NCBI GenBank assembly: GCA_963734635.1
Contig: CAVTIA010000003.1
Location: 496,001 to 560,000 of the forward strand
From: DATCJA01 sp963734635
Lineage (GTDB): Bacteria; Acidobacteriota; Vicinamibacteria; Vicinamibacterales; UBA2999
DNA length: 64,000 bases
Reading direction: 5' to 3'
Shown here: piece by piece, positions 34,274 to 42,801 of the stretch
Layout of the letters: each line of letters starts with the position of its first letter
Numbering within the stretch: position 1 is the first letter of the stretch
The notes under the pieces: model-generated
Seen by the model: only the letters and a program-made list of their open reading frames with translations
The model's database searches: none
Told to the model about the DNA's origin: nothing
Translations under genes and position numbers: made by a program

Positions 34274-34876
34274 ATGCGTAACCGCTCACGCTGGATTGCC
34301 GCGATCCCCCTGACAGCATTGGCACTTGTCTCGCTCGAGGCCGCCGCGACGGTCACCCGACAGAACGCCGACGCGTTCTCCAAGAAGGTTGCTCTGATTC
34401 GGAGCCAAAGCGAGGCCGGCAGCCGGACGGCGCGGCGAACCGCGCTCACACAGGATGAATTGAATTCCTGGCTTGTGTACCAGTCGCAACCGCATCTGCC
34501 GACCGGCGTCAGCTCTCCGGAAGTCACAATTGTCGGCCAGGGGCGGCTGTCTGGGAACGCCGTGGTCGATCTCGAAGCTATCGGGAAGAGGCGTTCGTCG
34601 GGCGCCACGCTCGACCCGTGGAGCCTGGTGGGCGGACGCGTCCCCGTGACGATTGCAGGCGTCCTCCATACGCGCGACGGCATGGGCCGTTTCGAAGTGC
34701 AGTCGGCCGAGATCGCCGGCCTGCCGGTGCCTCCTTCGTTTCTCCAGGAGCTCCTCTCTTACTACTCGCGAACCCCCGAGCGGCCCCAGGGCGTTCGCCT
34801 CGATGACACGTTCTCATTGCCCGCAAACATCCGTCAGATCGAGGTGGGGCAGGGTCAGGCGGTCGTAGTTCAATAA
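34274..34876 (+). CDS. Secreted hypothetical protein
   Basis: 200 aa. Signal peptide (WIAAIPLTALALVSLEAAA). Middle part alternates beta-strand-like segments (VTIVGQGRLSGNAVVDLEAIG, VPVTIAGVLHTRDGMGRFEVQSAEIAGLPVP), the pattern of lipid- or ligand-binding LEA/DUF2993-like exported proteins; ends with PANIRQIEVGQGQAVV. I do not recognise a named family. Divergent from lexA, 87 bases before recG. Confidence 0.65.
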   Translation: MRNRSRWIAAIPLTALALVSLEAAATVTRQNADAFSKKVALIRSQSEAGSRTARRTALTQDELNSWLVYQSQPHLPTGVSSPEVTIVGQGRLSGNAVVDLEAIGKRRSSGATLDPWSLVGGRVPVTIAGVLHTRDGMGRFEVQSAEIAGLPVPPSFLQELLSYYSRTPERPQGVRLDDTFSLPANIRQIEVGQGQAVVVQ

Positions 34877-34878
34877 CC

Positions 34879-34957
34879 AAGTCACAGGTCACAAATCACA
34901 CGTCACAATCAGAATTGGCTCAGTGTTCTTGTGACTTCTGGTTTGTGACTTGAGCCT
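34879..34957. repeat. Inverted repeat of GTCACA / GTGAC units
   Basis: AAGTCACAGGTCACAAATCACA on one side and CTTGTGACTTCTGGTTTGTGACTTG on the other form an imperfect hairpin just before recG. Resembles the layout (not sequence) of the AAAGACC hairpins elsewhere. Confidence 0.6.
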
Positions 34958-34963
34958 TGTGCC

Positions 34964-37048
34964 TTGACTACCGACCTTTCCACACCGCTCCAGTACCTCA
35001 AGGGAGTCGGGCCGCGCAAGGCGGCCGATCTCAAACGGGCCGGCCTCGTCATCGTCGAGGACCTGTTCTACCGCCTTCCGTTTCGCTACGAAGACCGTAG
35101 CCACATGCAGCCGATTGCCTCGCTGCGACCCGGCGCCCGGGCGGCCGTGCTCGGCGAAATCAAGAGCGCGCGTCTCGCGATGACGCGGCGCCGCGGTTTC
35201 AAGATTTTCAACATCGTGCTCAGCGATGCGAGCGGCGCGATTCGCTGCACCTGGATGAATCAGCCGTTTCTCGCCGACATCCTGCAGCCGCATCTCACGG
35301 TCGTGATTTTCGGCGACGTCCGGCTCGACTCGAGCGGGCTGCATTTCCTCAACCCCGAGTACGAAGTCGTCACGGACGACATGTCTGGCGTGCATACCGG
35401 GCGCATCGTCCCGTTCTACGAGAAGACGGGTGCGGTGACGCCGAACATGCAGCGCAGGCTCGTGCGCCACGCGCTCGACCAGTTGCCGTCGACGGTTCTC
35501 GACATGCTGCCCGAGGACCTTCGCGGGCGCCTGGCCCTCGTGCCGCGCCGGCAGGCCATCGAGCAGGCGCACTTTCCGCCGCAGGATGCGTCTGTCGACG
35601 AGCTGAACGCGTTCCGCACGCCCGCACAGCGGCGGCTGATTTTCGAAGAGTTCTTTCTTTATCAGATTGGACACGCGTGGCGGCGACACGCGACGAGCAC
35701 AGAGCTGAAGCCGTTCGTGCCGAAGGTGGATGAACGAATCCGCACGGCAGCGACAAAGATCCTGCCGTTCAAACTCACCGCGGGGCAGCGTCAGGCGGTC
35801 CGGGAGATTGTGGAAGACATGCAGCAGCCTCAGCCGATGAACCGGCTCCTGCAGGGCGATGTTGGCGCCGGGAAGACAATCGTCGGCCTCCTGGCGGCGC
35901 TCGTCGCGATGGAGAACGGCCTGCAGGTGGCCTTCATGGCGCCAACGGAAATTCTTGCGGCCCAACACTACGCGACGATTGCGCGGCTACTCGCGCAGTC
36001 GCGTTTCCGGGTGGATATGCTCACCGGCAGCACCCCGGGCCTGACGAAGCACACGCTTCATGCACACATCGAGCGCGGGACGACGAGTTTGATTGTGGGG
36101 ACGCATGCGCTCGTTCAGGAAAACACGCGATTCCATAAGCTGGGCCTGGTCATCATCGACGAGCAGCATCGATTCGGGGTGGAACAACGTGCTGCGCTGC
36201 GGGCAAAGGGGTTGCGGCCCGACGTGCTGTTGATGACTGCGACGCCGATTCCGCGGACGCTGGCGCTCACCGACTACAGCGAGCTCGACGTGTCGAAGAT
36301 CACGGACCTGCCGCCGGGACGCACGCCGGTGCGCACGTGGGTCAAGCCGGAGTCGCGGCGCGACGAGATCTATCAGCTGCTTCGCGACGAGCTCGATCGC
36401 GGCCGTCAGGCCTACGTGATTTATCCGCTCGTCGAAGGGTCAGAAAAAATCGATCTCAAATCGGCGACCGAGATGGCCGATCACCTCCAGTCGGAGATCT
36501 TCCCCGCGTACCGCGTCGCGCTGTTGCACGGCCGCATGAAGTCGGACGCCAAAGAGCGAGTGATGCAGGCGTTTGCGACAGGTCAGATCGACATCCTGGT
36601 CTCAACCACGGTAGTCGAGGTGGGTGTAGACGTGCCGAACGCATCGGTCATGGTGGTGGAGCACGCCGAACGGTTCGGACTGTCGCAGCTTCATCAGTTA
36701 CGCGGCCGCGTTGGCCGCGGACCATGGGAATCGCACTGCATCCTGCTTTATCAGTCACCGTGGACCGACGAGGCACGCGAGCGGTTGCGCGCGCTCGCGA
36801 CGACCAACGACGGTTTTGCGATTGCCGAGAAAGACCTCGAGTTGCGCGGGCCGGGCGACTTCTTCGGGACGCGCCAATCGGGTCTGCCCAAGCTGCGCAC
36901 CGGCGACCTGGTCCGCGATCGCGACATCATGGAGCAGGCGCACCGGGAGGCGAGGAGAATCGTCATCGAGGGCGGTCTCACAGGCGATCTGCTCGAGTTT
37001 GTGCAGCGGCGCTGGGAGCAGCAATTCGGTTTGGTGGAAGTCGGTTAG
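34964..37048 (+). CDS. recG: ATP-dependent DNA helicase RecG
   Basis: 694 aa. Remodels stalled forks and Holliday junctions. N-terminal HhH-like and wedge OB domain (LKGVGPRKAADLKRAGL, LPFRYEDRS), then motor motifs: GDVGAGKTIVG (Walker A), MAPTEILAAQH, DEQHRFGVEQR (DEAH-box equivalent), MTATPIPRTL, VVEVGVDVPNASVMVVE, QLHQLRGRVGRG and the C-terminal LELRGPGDFFGTRQSG. Start TTG 34964; the hairpin repeat lies just upstream. rsmD follows after 22 bases of TAGGCCTCAGGGCCC-type sequence. Confidence 0.95.
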   Translation: MTTDLSTPLQYLKGVGPRKAADLKRAGLVIVEDLFYRLPFRYEDRSHMQPIASLRPGARAAVLGEIKSARLAMTRRRGFKIFNIVLSDASGAIRCTWMNQPFLADILQPHLTVVIFGDVRLDSSGLHFLNPEYEVVTDDMSGVHTGRIVPFYEKTGAVTPNMQRRLVRHALDQLPSTVLDMLPEDLRGRLALVPRRQAIEQAHFPPQDASVDELNAFRTPAQRRLIFEEFFLYQIGHAWRRHATSTELKPFVPKVDERIRTAATKILPFKLTAGQRQAVREIVEDMQQPQPMNRLLQGDVGAGKTIVGLLAALVAMENGLQVAFMAPTEILAAQHYATIARLLAQSRFRVDMLTGSTPGLTKHTLHAHIERGTTSLIVGTHALVQENTRFHKLGLVIIDEQHRFGVEQRAALRAKGLRPDVLLMTATPIPRTLALTDYSELDVSKITDLPPGRTPVRTWVKPESRRDEIYQLLRDELDRGRQAYVIYPLVEGSEKIDLKSATEMADHLQSEIFPAYRVALLHGRMKSDAKERVMQAFATGQIDILVSTTVVEVGVDVPNASVMVVEHAERFGLSQLHQLRGRVGRGPWESHCILLYQSPWTDEARERLRALATTNDGFAIAEKDLELRGPGDFFGTRQSGLPKLRTGDLVRDRDIMEQAHREARRIVIEGGLTGDLLEFVQRRWEQQFGLVEVG

Positions 37049-37070
37049 GCCTCAGGGCCCAGGCATCAGC

Positions 37071-37619
37071 GTGCGCGTGATTGCCGGAGCGTTCAAGGGT
37101 CGCCGTCTCAAGGCGCCGACATGGGCCGGGCTTCGACCCAGTTCGGACAAGCTGCGTGAGACGTTGTTCAACATCCTTGCCCCGCGGATCGAAGGCGCGC
37201 GCGTGCTCGACGGGTTTGCAGGTAGCGGCGCGTCAGGTATTGAAGCGCTGAGCCGAGGCGCTGCACACGTCACATTCATCGATCGTGACCGGCGCGCGGT
37301 CGCGCTCATCGAGGCGAACCTCGCGCTCTGCCGCGTAGAGGAGGGCTATACTATCGAGTATGGCGACGTCGCCGCCGTGCTGCGGCGTGCGCCACGGGAC
37401 AGCCAGTTCGACCTGGCCCTGCTGGATCCCCCGTACGACGCTGACCCAGGCTCTATCGCACACGCACTGGAGGTCGTGGCCGGGCTGATGAACGGCGACG
37501 GTCTGCTCGTGCTCGAACGGTCGCGCCGGCGCGACGCCGAAGTGCCAGCATTACTGGAGCGCGTTCGCGACGTCGTGTCCGGAGACAGCGTGCTGACTTT
37601 CATGAGGATGCGACGATGA
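37071..37619 (+). CDS. rsmD: 16S rRNA (guanine(966)-N2)-methyltransferase
   Basis: 182 aa SAM-dependent methyltransferase for G966 of 16S rRNA. VIAGAFKGRRLKAP, RPSSDKLRETLFNIL, LDGFAGSGASGIEALSRGA (SAM site) and the catalytic LALLDPPYDADPG are family-typical. GTG 37071 gives the usual N-terminus. Four-base ATGA overlap with coaD, the normal rsmD-coaD pairing. Confidence 0.93.
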   Translation: MRVIAGAFKGRRLKAPTWAGLRPSSDKLRETLFNILAPRIEGARVLDGFAGSGASGIEALSRGAAHVTFIDRDRRAVALIEANLALCRVEEGYTIEYGDVAAVLRRAPRDSQFDLALLDPPYDADPGSIAHALEVVAGLMNGDGLLVLERSRRRDAEVPALLERVRDVVSGDSVLTFMRMRR

Positions 37620-38131
37620 CGCCCGCTGGCCCGCCGAACGGCCGCCTCGCAGTGTTCCCGGGTTCGTTCGATCCGCTGACCAACGGCCACGTCGACATTA
37701 TTCTGCGGAGCACGCACCTGTTCGAGCGGGTGCTTGTGGCCGTTCTCGTGAACGCCGAGAAGCAGCCGCTCTTCACCGCCGACGAGCGCGTGGCGATGGT
37801 GCGCGAGGTATTTCGCGAGTACTCGAACGTCGACATCGATTCGTTCGACGGGCTGCTCGTCGAGTACGCCAAGGCGCGGCGTGCCAGCGCGATCATCCGC
37901 GGACTGCGTGCCGTTTCCGATTTCGAGTACGAGTTTCAGATGGCGCTCATGAACCGGCACCTCGAACCGGGTCTTGAAACGGTCTTCATGATGCCTGCAG
38001 AGCAGTACACGTACTTGAGCTCGCGCCTGATCAAAGAGGTGTTTCAGTTGGGCGGACAGGTACATGGGTTGGTGCCCCCGACCGTCGAGCGATGGCTCAG
38101 GGAGAAACAAGCACTAGGGGTAAGGGGTTGA
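37616..38131 (+). CDS. coaD: Phosphopantetheine adenylyltransferase
   Basis: 171 aa. Transfers AMP to 4'-phosphopantetheine, penultimate step of coenzyme A synthesis. AVFPGSFDPLTNGHVDII holds the TxGH nucleotidyltransferase motif (TNGH), IRGLRAVSDFEYEFQMALMN and YTYLSSRLIKE complete the active site. Overlaps rsmD; the aminotransferase begins two bases after its stop region. Confidence 0.96.
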   Translation: MTPAGPPNGRLAVFPGSFDPLTNGHVDIILRSTHLFERVLVAVLVNAEKQPLFTADERVAMVREVFREYSNVDIDSFDGLLVEYAKARRASAIIRGLRAVSDFEYEFQMALMNRHLEPGLETVFMMPAEQYTYLSSRLIKEVFQLGGQVHGLVPPTVERWLREKQALGVRG

Positions 38132-38133
38132 GC

Positions 38134-39336
38134 ATGTTTGCACAGCGTCTCGCATCGGTTTCAGGATCGGCCACGCTCAAGGCGGCGGCGGAAGCGGAGC
38201 GGCTGCGCCGCGCAGGGTTCAACGTCGTCGACTTTACAGCCGGCGAGCCGGATTTTCCGACGCCGGAACACGCCAAGACTGCCGGCAAGAAGGCGATCGA
38301 CGCGAACTTCACGCGTTACACGGCCGCGGCCGGGATCCTCGAGCTGCGTGAAGCCGTGGCCGCCCGCTATAGACGCGACTACGGCATCGACGTCTCAGCC
38401 GCGGAAGTGCTGTTGACGGCCGGCGGCAAACAGGCGCTGTTCAATACAGCACTCGCGCTCTACGACCCGGGTGATGAAGTCATCACGCACGCTCCGTATT
38501 GGCCGACGATTCCCGAACAGGTGAAGCTCGTCGGTGCGACGCCGGTCATCGTACCCACTCGTGCCGACGAGGGGTTCGTCGTGCACGCAGAGGCCGTTGT
38601 GGCCGCCATCACGCCGCGGACGAAGGCAATCATCATCAACTCGCCGTGCAACCCGACCGGTGGGCTCGTGGATGAAGGCATGCTCACGCCGATCGTGGAG
38701 GCAGCGGCGAAGCGCGGCATCTGGATCGTGGTGGACCTCTGCTACGAGCAGCTGATTTACGAGGACGTGGCGCACAACCTGCCGAAGGTGCTCTTCGATC
38801 GCCATCGCGATCGGACCGTGATCGCAGGATCGGCGTCGAAGTCGTACGCGATGACTGGATGGCGCTGTGGCTGGACGATTGCGCCAAAAGAGCTGACCGG
38901 AGCGTTCAACACCATTCAAGGTCAGACAACGTCGAACATTGCGTCGATTACGCAGATGGCGGCTCTTGCGGCCATTTCGGGGCCGCAAGACGAAGTCACG
39001 TTCATGCTCAATGAATACCGCAAGCGGCGCGACCACATCCACGGATGGCTCACGGCGCACCCGGCAATTCAGTGCGTGAAGCCGAAGGGAGCCTTCTACC
39101 TGTTCCCGGATATCTCTGCGCTTCTGTCGCCCGACGGTTTGCGGACGTCGGCCGACTTCGCTCAGGCGCTCCTCGAAAAGGACCACGTTGCCGTGACGGC
39201 TGGGGAGGGCTTCGATGCGCCCGGCTACCTCCGCATCTCGTACGCAACCTCGATGGAGCAGCTGCGCGAGGGCGCCACGCGGATCCTGCGCTTCGCCGAA
39301 TCGCTGCAGCCGGCCAAAGCGGCTGCGTCGCGCTGA
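38134..39336 (+). CDS. Class I PLP aminotransferase, aspartate aminotransferase-like
   Basis: 400 aa. RLASVSGSATLKAAAEAERLR opening, FTAGEPDFPTP, INSPCNPTGG, SASKSYAMTGWRCGW with the PLP Lys, and the C-terminal RISYATSMEQL arginine motif put it in the Iγ/AspC-like subgroup; such enzymes also transaminate prephenate or phenylpyruvate/4-hydroxyphenylpyruvate, which would serve the aromatic branch, but this cannot be told from sequence. ATG 38134 fits the family start; an ATG at 38092 lies inside coaD. Confidence 0.92.
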   Translation: MFAQRLASVSGSATLKAAAEAERLRRAGFNVVDFTAGEPDFPTPEHAKTAGKKAIDANFTRYTAAAGILELREAVAARYRRDYGIDVSAAEVLLTAGGKQALFNTALALYDPGDEVITHAPYWPTIPEQVKLVGATPVIVPTRADEGFVVHAEAVVAAITPRTKAIIINSPCNPTGGLVDEGMLTPIVEAAAKRGIWIVVDLCYEQLIYEDVAHNLPKVLFDRHRDRTVIAGSASKSYAMTGWRCGWTIAPKELTGAFNTIQGQTTSNIASITQMAALAAISGPQDEVTFMLNEYRKRRDHIHGWLTAHPAIQCVKPKGAFYLFPDISALLSPDGLRTSADFAQALLEKDHVAVTAGEGFDAPGYLRISYATSMEQLREGATRILRFAESLQPAKAAASR

Positions 39337-39350
39337 GCACGATGGCAAGC

Positions 39351-39380
39351 GTAGAGCGCAGGCTTGAGCCTGCGCTCTAC
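39351..39380. repeat. Perfect 14-bp palindrome with two-base loop
   Basis: GTAGAGCGCAGGCT (39351-39364) and its exact reverse complement (39367-39380) around TG. No T-tract; may work as a bidirectional end between the aminotransferase and the next gene, or be a mobile repeat. Confidence 0.85.
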
Positions 39381-39419
39381 GTTTCCTTCGCGCCGTTCGT
39401 GATTCAGAAATAGTCCGCC

Positions 39420-40796
39420 GTGGATGCAGCCTTTGTACGTGCCCTGATCGATATCGTCGGCGCGGACCATGTCCGCACCGACGACAAGTCGCTCGAGCGC
39501 TACGGTCAAGATGCGCTCGGGATCGTTCACCCGCCCGATGTCGTTGCCGTCCCGGGAACCGTACAGGACATTGCGGCAATTGCGCGACTCTGCGACGCGC
39601 GGCAGGTGCCGCTCGTCGTCCGCGGCGCCGGGACCGGCTACACGGGCGGTGCGGTCCCTACCCGCGGCGGCGTTGTGCTCTCGGTCGAGCGCCTCGACAG
39701 AATTCTCGAAATTGACGAAACGAATCTGCTCGCGGTGGTCGAGCCGGCGGTCGTCACGGCCGACCTGCAGCGTGCCGTCGAGGCCGTAGGCCTGTTCTAT
39801 CCGCCCGATCCTGCCAGCCTCGAACGTTCGTCCATCGGCGGCAACGTCGCTGAATGTGCTGGCGGACCGCGCGGCTTCAAGTACGGCACGACGCGTCGCT
39901 ACGTGCTGGCACTCGAGGCGGTGCTGCCCAACGGCGAAATCATCGAGACCGGATCGAAGGCGGTGAAGAACGTCGTCGGGTACGACCTGACGCAGTTGCT
40001 CGTGGGCTCCGAAGGTACGCTCGCGATCATTACGAGAATCACGCTGCGCCTTGTGCCGAAGCCGCCCGCCCGCGCAACTCTGATGGCGCTGTTTACCGAC
40101 ATCCAGGCTGCTGTCGATGCAGTTACCGCGCTGATTCGCAGGCGAGTTGTTCCTGCGACGCTCGAGCTGATCGATCGCGAGTCGTTGCAGGCCGTGAGCG
40201 CTCACATCGGCCGCGAGGTCGCTCCGCCGGGGACCGGCGCCATGCTCATCGTCGAAGCGGACGGCGCACAGTCGGCGGTGGACGAGGAAATCGACCGCGT
40301 GACAGAGTCCTGCCGCGAAGCGGGTGCAAGCCGCGCGGTGCTCGCCGTCGACGACGAGGAGCGCGACCGGCTCTGGACTGCACGACGTCTCATCTCGATG
40401 GCGCTTCGGGCCACCGGCCTGTTGAAGATCAACCACGACGTCGTCGTTCCGCGTGGGCGAGTGCCGGAACTATTCGCCGTTGTAGACGACATCCGGGAGC
40501 GATATGGACTGCGGGTCGTCGCGTTCGGTCACGCTGGCGACGGCAACATTCACGTGAACCTGATGATCGATCCGGCCGACGCGGAGCAACGTGCCCTGGC
40601 GAAGACCGCCGAGCGCACCCTGTTCGAGCGGGTGGTCGCGCTCGAGGGCTCGATCAGCGGAGAGCATGGCATTGGCTTCGTCAAGGCACCGTATATCGGA
40701 ATCGAGCTCTCGCCGGAAGAGATTGCGCTCATGAAGCGCGTGAAAGCCGCTTTCGATCCAAACGGCATTCTGAACCCGGGCAAGATCTTTCCGTAG
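39420..40796 (+). CDS. FAD-linked 2-hydroxyacid oxidase, GlcD-like
   Basis: 458 aa. FAD-binding PCMH domain with VRGAGTGYTGGAVPTRGGVVLS and SSIGGNVAECAGGPRGFKYG, then the C-terminal FAD-oxidase domain ending in AGDGNIHVNL and SGEHGIGFVKAPY. Most like glycolate oxidase subunit GlcD or D-lactate dehydrogenases; no glcE/glcF neighbours, so D-lactate or D-2-hydroxyglutarate are also possible. GTG 39420 start. Ends just before a palindromic repeat. Confidence 0.88.
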   Translation: MDAAFVRALIDIVGADHVRTDDKSLERYGQDALGIVHPPDVVAVPGTVQDIAAIARLCDARQVPLVVRGAGTGYTGGAVPTRGGVVLSVERLDRILEIDETNLLAVVEPAVVTADLQRAVEAVGLFYPPDPASLERSSIGGNVAECAGGPRGFKYGTTRRYVLALEAVLPNGEIIETGSKAVKNVVGYDLTQLLVGSEGTLAIITRITLRLVPKPPARATLMALFTDIQAAVDAVTALIRRRVVPATLELIDRESLQAVSAHIGREVAPPGTGAMLIVEADGAQSAVDEEIDRVTESCREAGASRAVLAVDDEERDRLWTARRLISMALRATGLLKINHDVVVPRGRVPELFAVVDDIRERYGLRVVAFGHAGDGNIHVNLMIDPADAEQRALAKTAERTLFERVVALEGSISGEHGIGFVKAPYIGIELSPEEIALMKRVKAAFDPNGILNPGKIFP

Positions 40797-40820
40797 TCCC
40801 TCGACGTAGTAGTCCCTCGA

Positions 40821-40845
40821 CGTAGTGTCCGGCTTTAGCCGGACC
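40821..40845 (+). repeat. Palindromic repeat copy
   Basis: CGTAGTGTCCGGCTTTAGCC continuing GGACC, between the convergent oxidase and glycosyltransferase genes; same family as at 8964. Confidence 0.9.
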
Positions 40846-40852
40846 TTCCGCG

Positions 40853-42541
40853 CTACCGGTTAGTGACCAGGAGAACGCGTTCGAGGTCCTGCTCGGGCAG
40901 CGGGGAGATCAGCGTACGCAGCCGCACGTTCGCGGTGTTCAGATATTGCACCTCGCCGAGCCGTTTCGCTGTGATGCCGCCGATGGATTCGAGGCGCGAG
41001 AGATCCACGTCGCGCACCACCAGCAGTACACGTTCCGGCGACTTGAGAAAGTCGAGCGCGCGGCCTTCGTCTATCAGATCGACCTGTTTGACTCGCGTGT
41101 AGAAGACCAGATTTCTCTCGAACACCTGATAAGTGCCGACAGGCTCTCCCGACTGCCGGTGCATGCGAATGAGATCGGCCACCCGTTCGACCGGTTCGGT
41201 TCCTGCACCTGCCAGCGCGCCAAACTGCAGCGACAGCAGCAAAACGGTGGCGCAGCTCGCCATCGTCGTCGGCAGGAGCCGCCAGCGCCGCGTCGCCGCG
41301 AGCCACCCCAACACGAGCGCGGACGCGGATATCAGCGCGATGCCCGCGTAAGTCAACAGCGGCGACGCCATGATGAAAAGCGGAGAGGCGCGGGTGAGGA
41401 GAATGGCAACAATCGCGTAAAACACGACCGTCGCCCAGGTGGCGGCGGCTAGCGCCTTCTGTGGAGCGCCATCGGCTTCGTGCACGCGCCTGACGATGGA
41501 GCGTGCCAGCAGGATCCCGAGCGGTGGAAGGACAGGAAGGATGTACCGCGGCTGCTTGCCTATCGAGATGGTGAAGAACAGGAGCGGGATGAATGCCCAT
41601 GCGAGCAGGCGCCACTCTTCTTTCATCAGAGGTCGCCTGCGAAACGCGACGTCACGTACCGACTGCCACGGCAGAATCGTCACGTACATGGACCATGGCA
41701 GCAGACCGCCAACGACGATCGGCAGGTAAAACCAGAGGGGTCTCGGCGTGTTGAAGCGATCCGTCGCGAAGCGCTCGAGATTGTCGCCGACGAAGAAGCT
41801 TTCCAGGTACGCACTGCCGTGCTCGAACGCCATCGCACCGTACCAGGGAAGTCCGATCAGCGCGAAAGCAGCTGCCGCGGCTGCGACGTCTCTTGGACGG
41901 ATCTGCCGCAGTCGCTGCTCATGCCACCAGATTGGTATCAGCACAATCGCCGGGATTACGAGCGCGAGCGGCCCCTTCATCAGGAATCCAAGACCAACCA
42001 CCGCGCCGGCGACGAGTGGCTTGTCATCGAGGGCCGCCCAGATTGCCAGCGTAATGAGAAACGCCAAGGGCAAATCCGGTAGCGCCAACCGGGCCATTGC
42101 AACGCACCCGAAACAGGTGGCGACGATCGCTGCCGCCAGCCAGGCGGTGTCGTTGCGTAACGCGACCCCGTCTTGAGACACGCCTTGGCGAAGGCGGTTC
42201 GGACCCGGCGGCAGTCCTTCGCTCCCCGGCATGATTCGACGCGCGATCATGAATGTCAGCAGCACCAGTCCGATGCCGAACAGCGATGACCACAACCGCG
42301 CAGCCAGCTCCGTCGGTCCGGAGACCAGATATGTCGCTGCCGTGAGCCAGTAGTACAACGCCGGCTTCTGCCACCGCTCCGAATAGTTGAAATGGGGCGT
42401 GAGCCAATCGCCGCCCTCCACCATCTCCCGCGCCGCTTCGGCGTAGAAGCCTTCATCGGAGTCGGTAATCGCCTGTCGACCAAGGCCGAGGAAGAATGTG
42501 AGCGATGAGAGGAGAAGAAGCGTTAGTACGGGCCGCCGCAT
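40853..42541 (-). CDS. Membrane glycosyltransferase, ArnT/GT39-like
   Basis: About 562 aa from ATG 42541 (frame open to 42631). A first transmembrane helix (LTLLLLSSLTFFLGLG) is followed by the acidic first loop SDEGFYAEAAREM with the DE-type motif of GT-C enzymes, KPALYYWLTA, then ~10 further hydrophobic helices and a soluble C-terminal part. Likely transfers a sugar from a polyprenyl phosphate donor to lipid or protein on the outer face. Donor and acceptor unknown. Convergent with the oxidase. Confidence 0.85.
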   Translation of the reverse strand: MRRPVLTLLLLSSLTFFLGLGRQAITDSDEGFYAEAAREMVEGGDWLTPHFNYSERWQKPALYYWLTAATYLVSGPTELAARLWSSLFGIGLVLLTFMIARRIMPGSEGLPPGPNRLRQGVSQDGVALRNDTAWLAAAIVATCFGCVAMARLALPDLPLAFLITLAIWAALDDKPLVAGAVVGLGFLMKGPLALVIPAIVLIPIWWHEQRLRQIRPRDVAAAAAAFALIGLPWYGAMAFEHGSAYLESFFVGDNLERFATDRFNTPRPLWFYLPIVVGGLLPWSMYVTILPWQSVRDVAFRRRPLMKEEWRLLAWAFIPLLFFTISIGKQPRYILPVLPPLGILLARSIVRRVHEADGAPQKALAAATWATVVFYAIVAILLTRASPLFIMASPLLTYAGIALISASALVLGWLAATRRWRLLPTTMASCATVLLLSLQFGALAGAGTEPVERVADLIRMHRQSGEPVGTYQVFERNLVFYTRVKQVDLIDEGRALDFLKSPERVLLVVRDVDLSRLESIGGITAKRLGEVQYLNTANVRLRTLISPLPEQDLERVLLVTNR

Positions 42542-42706
42542 CCTGCCGTGCGGCTCGGGATGCGGTGACCCTTCGGCACGCTCGGGGTCATCCCCCGCAT
42601 GGTCAAGGGATGAGCGCAAGTCGGAGAGCACTCACGGCATTCTAACTGGTGCCTGGTACTTGGTGCTTAGGGCTTGATGTGCTCCGGCGATCGAGGTTGG
42701 TGTCGA

Positions 42707-42793
42707 ACACTCACCGATCGCGTCGCGCAAGGACCGATTCCCATCGACGAGGCGCTCGCGATTGCGAAGCAGATTGCCGAGGCACTCGATGCG
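42707..42793 (+). pseudogene. Remnant of a Ser/Thr protein kinase domain
   Basis: In the gap between two minus-strand genes, 29 codons read TLTDRVAQGPIPIDEALAIA and then KQIAEALDA. This is the helix before the catalytic loop in Acidobacterial Pkn-type kinases, as I remember them (usually followed by a His-Arg-Asp loop). The HRD loop and everything else is absent. A small leftover of a deleted gene. Confidence 0.55.
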
Positions 42794-42801
42794 TCAAGAG
42801 A

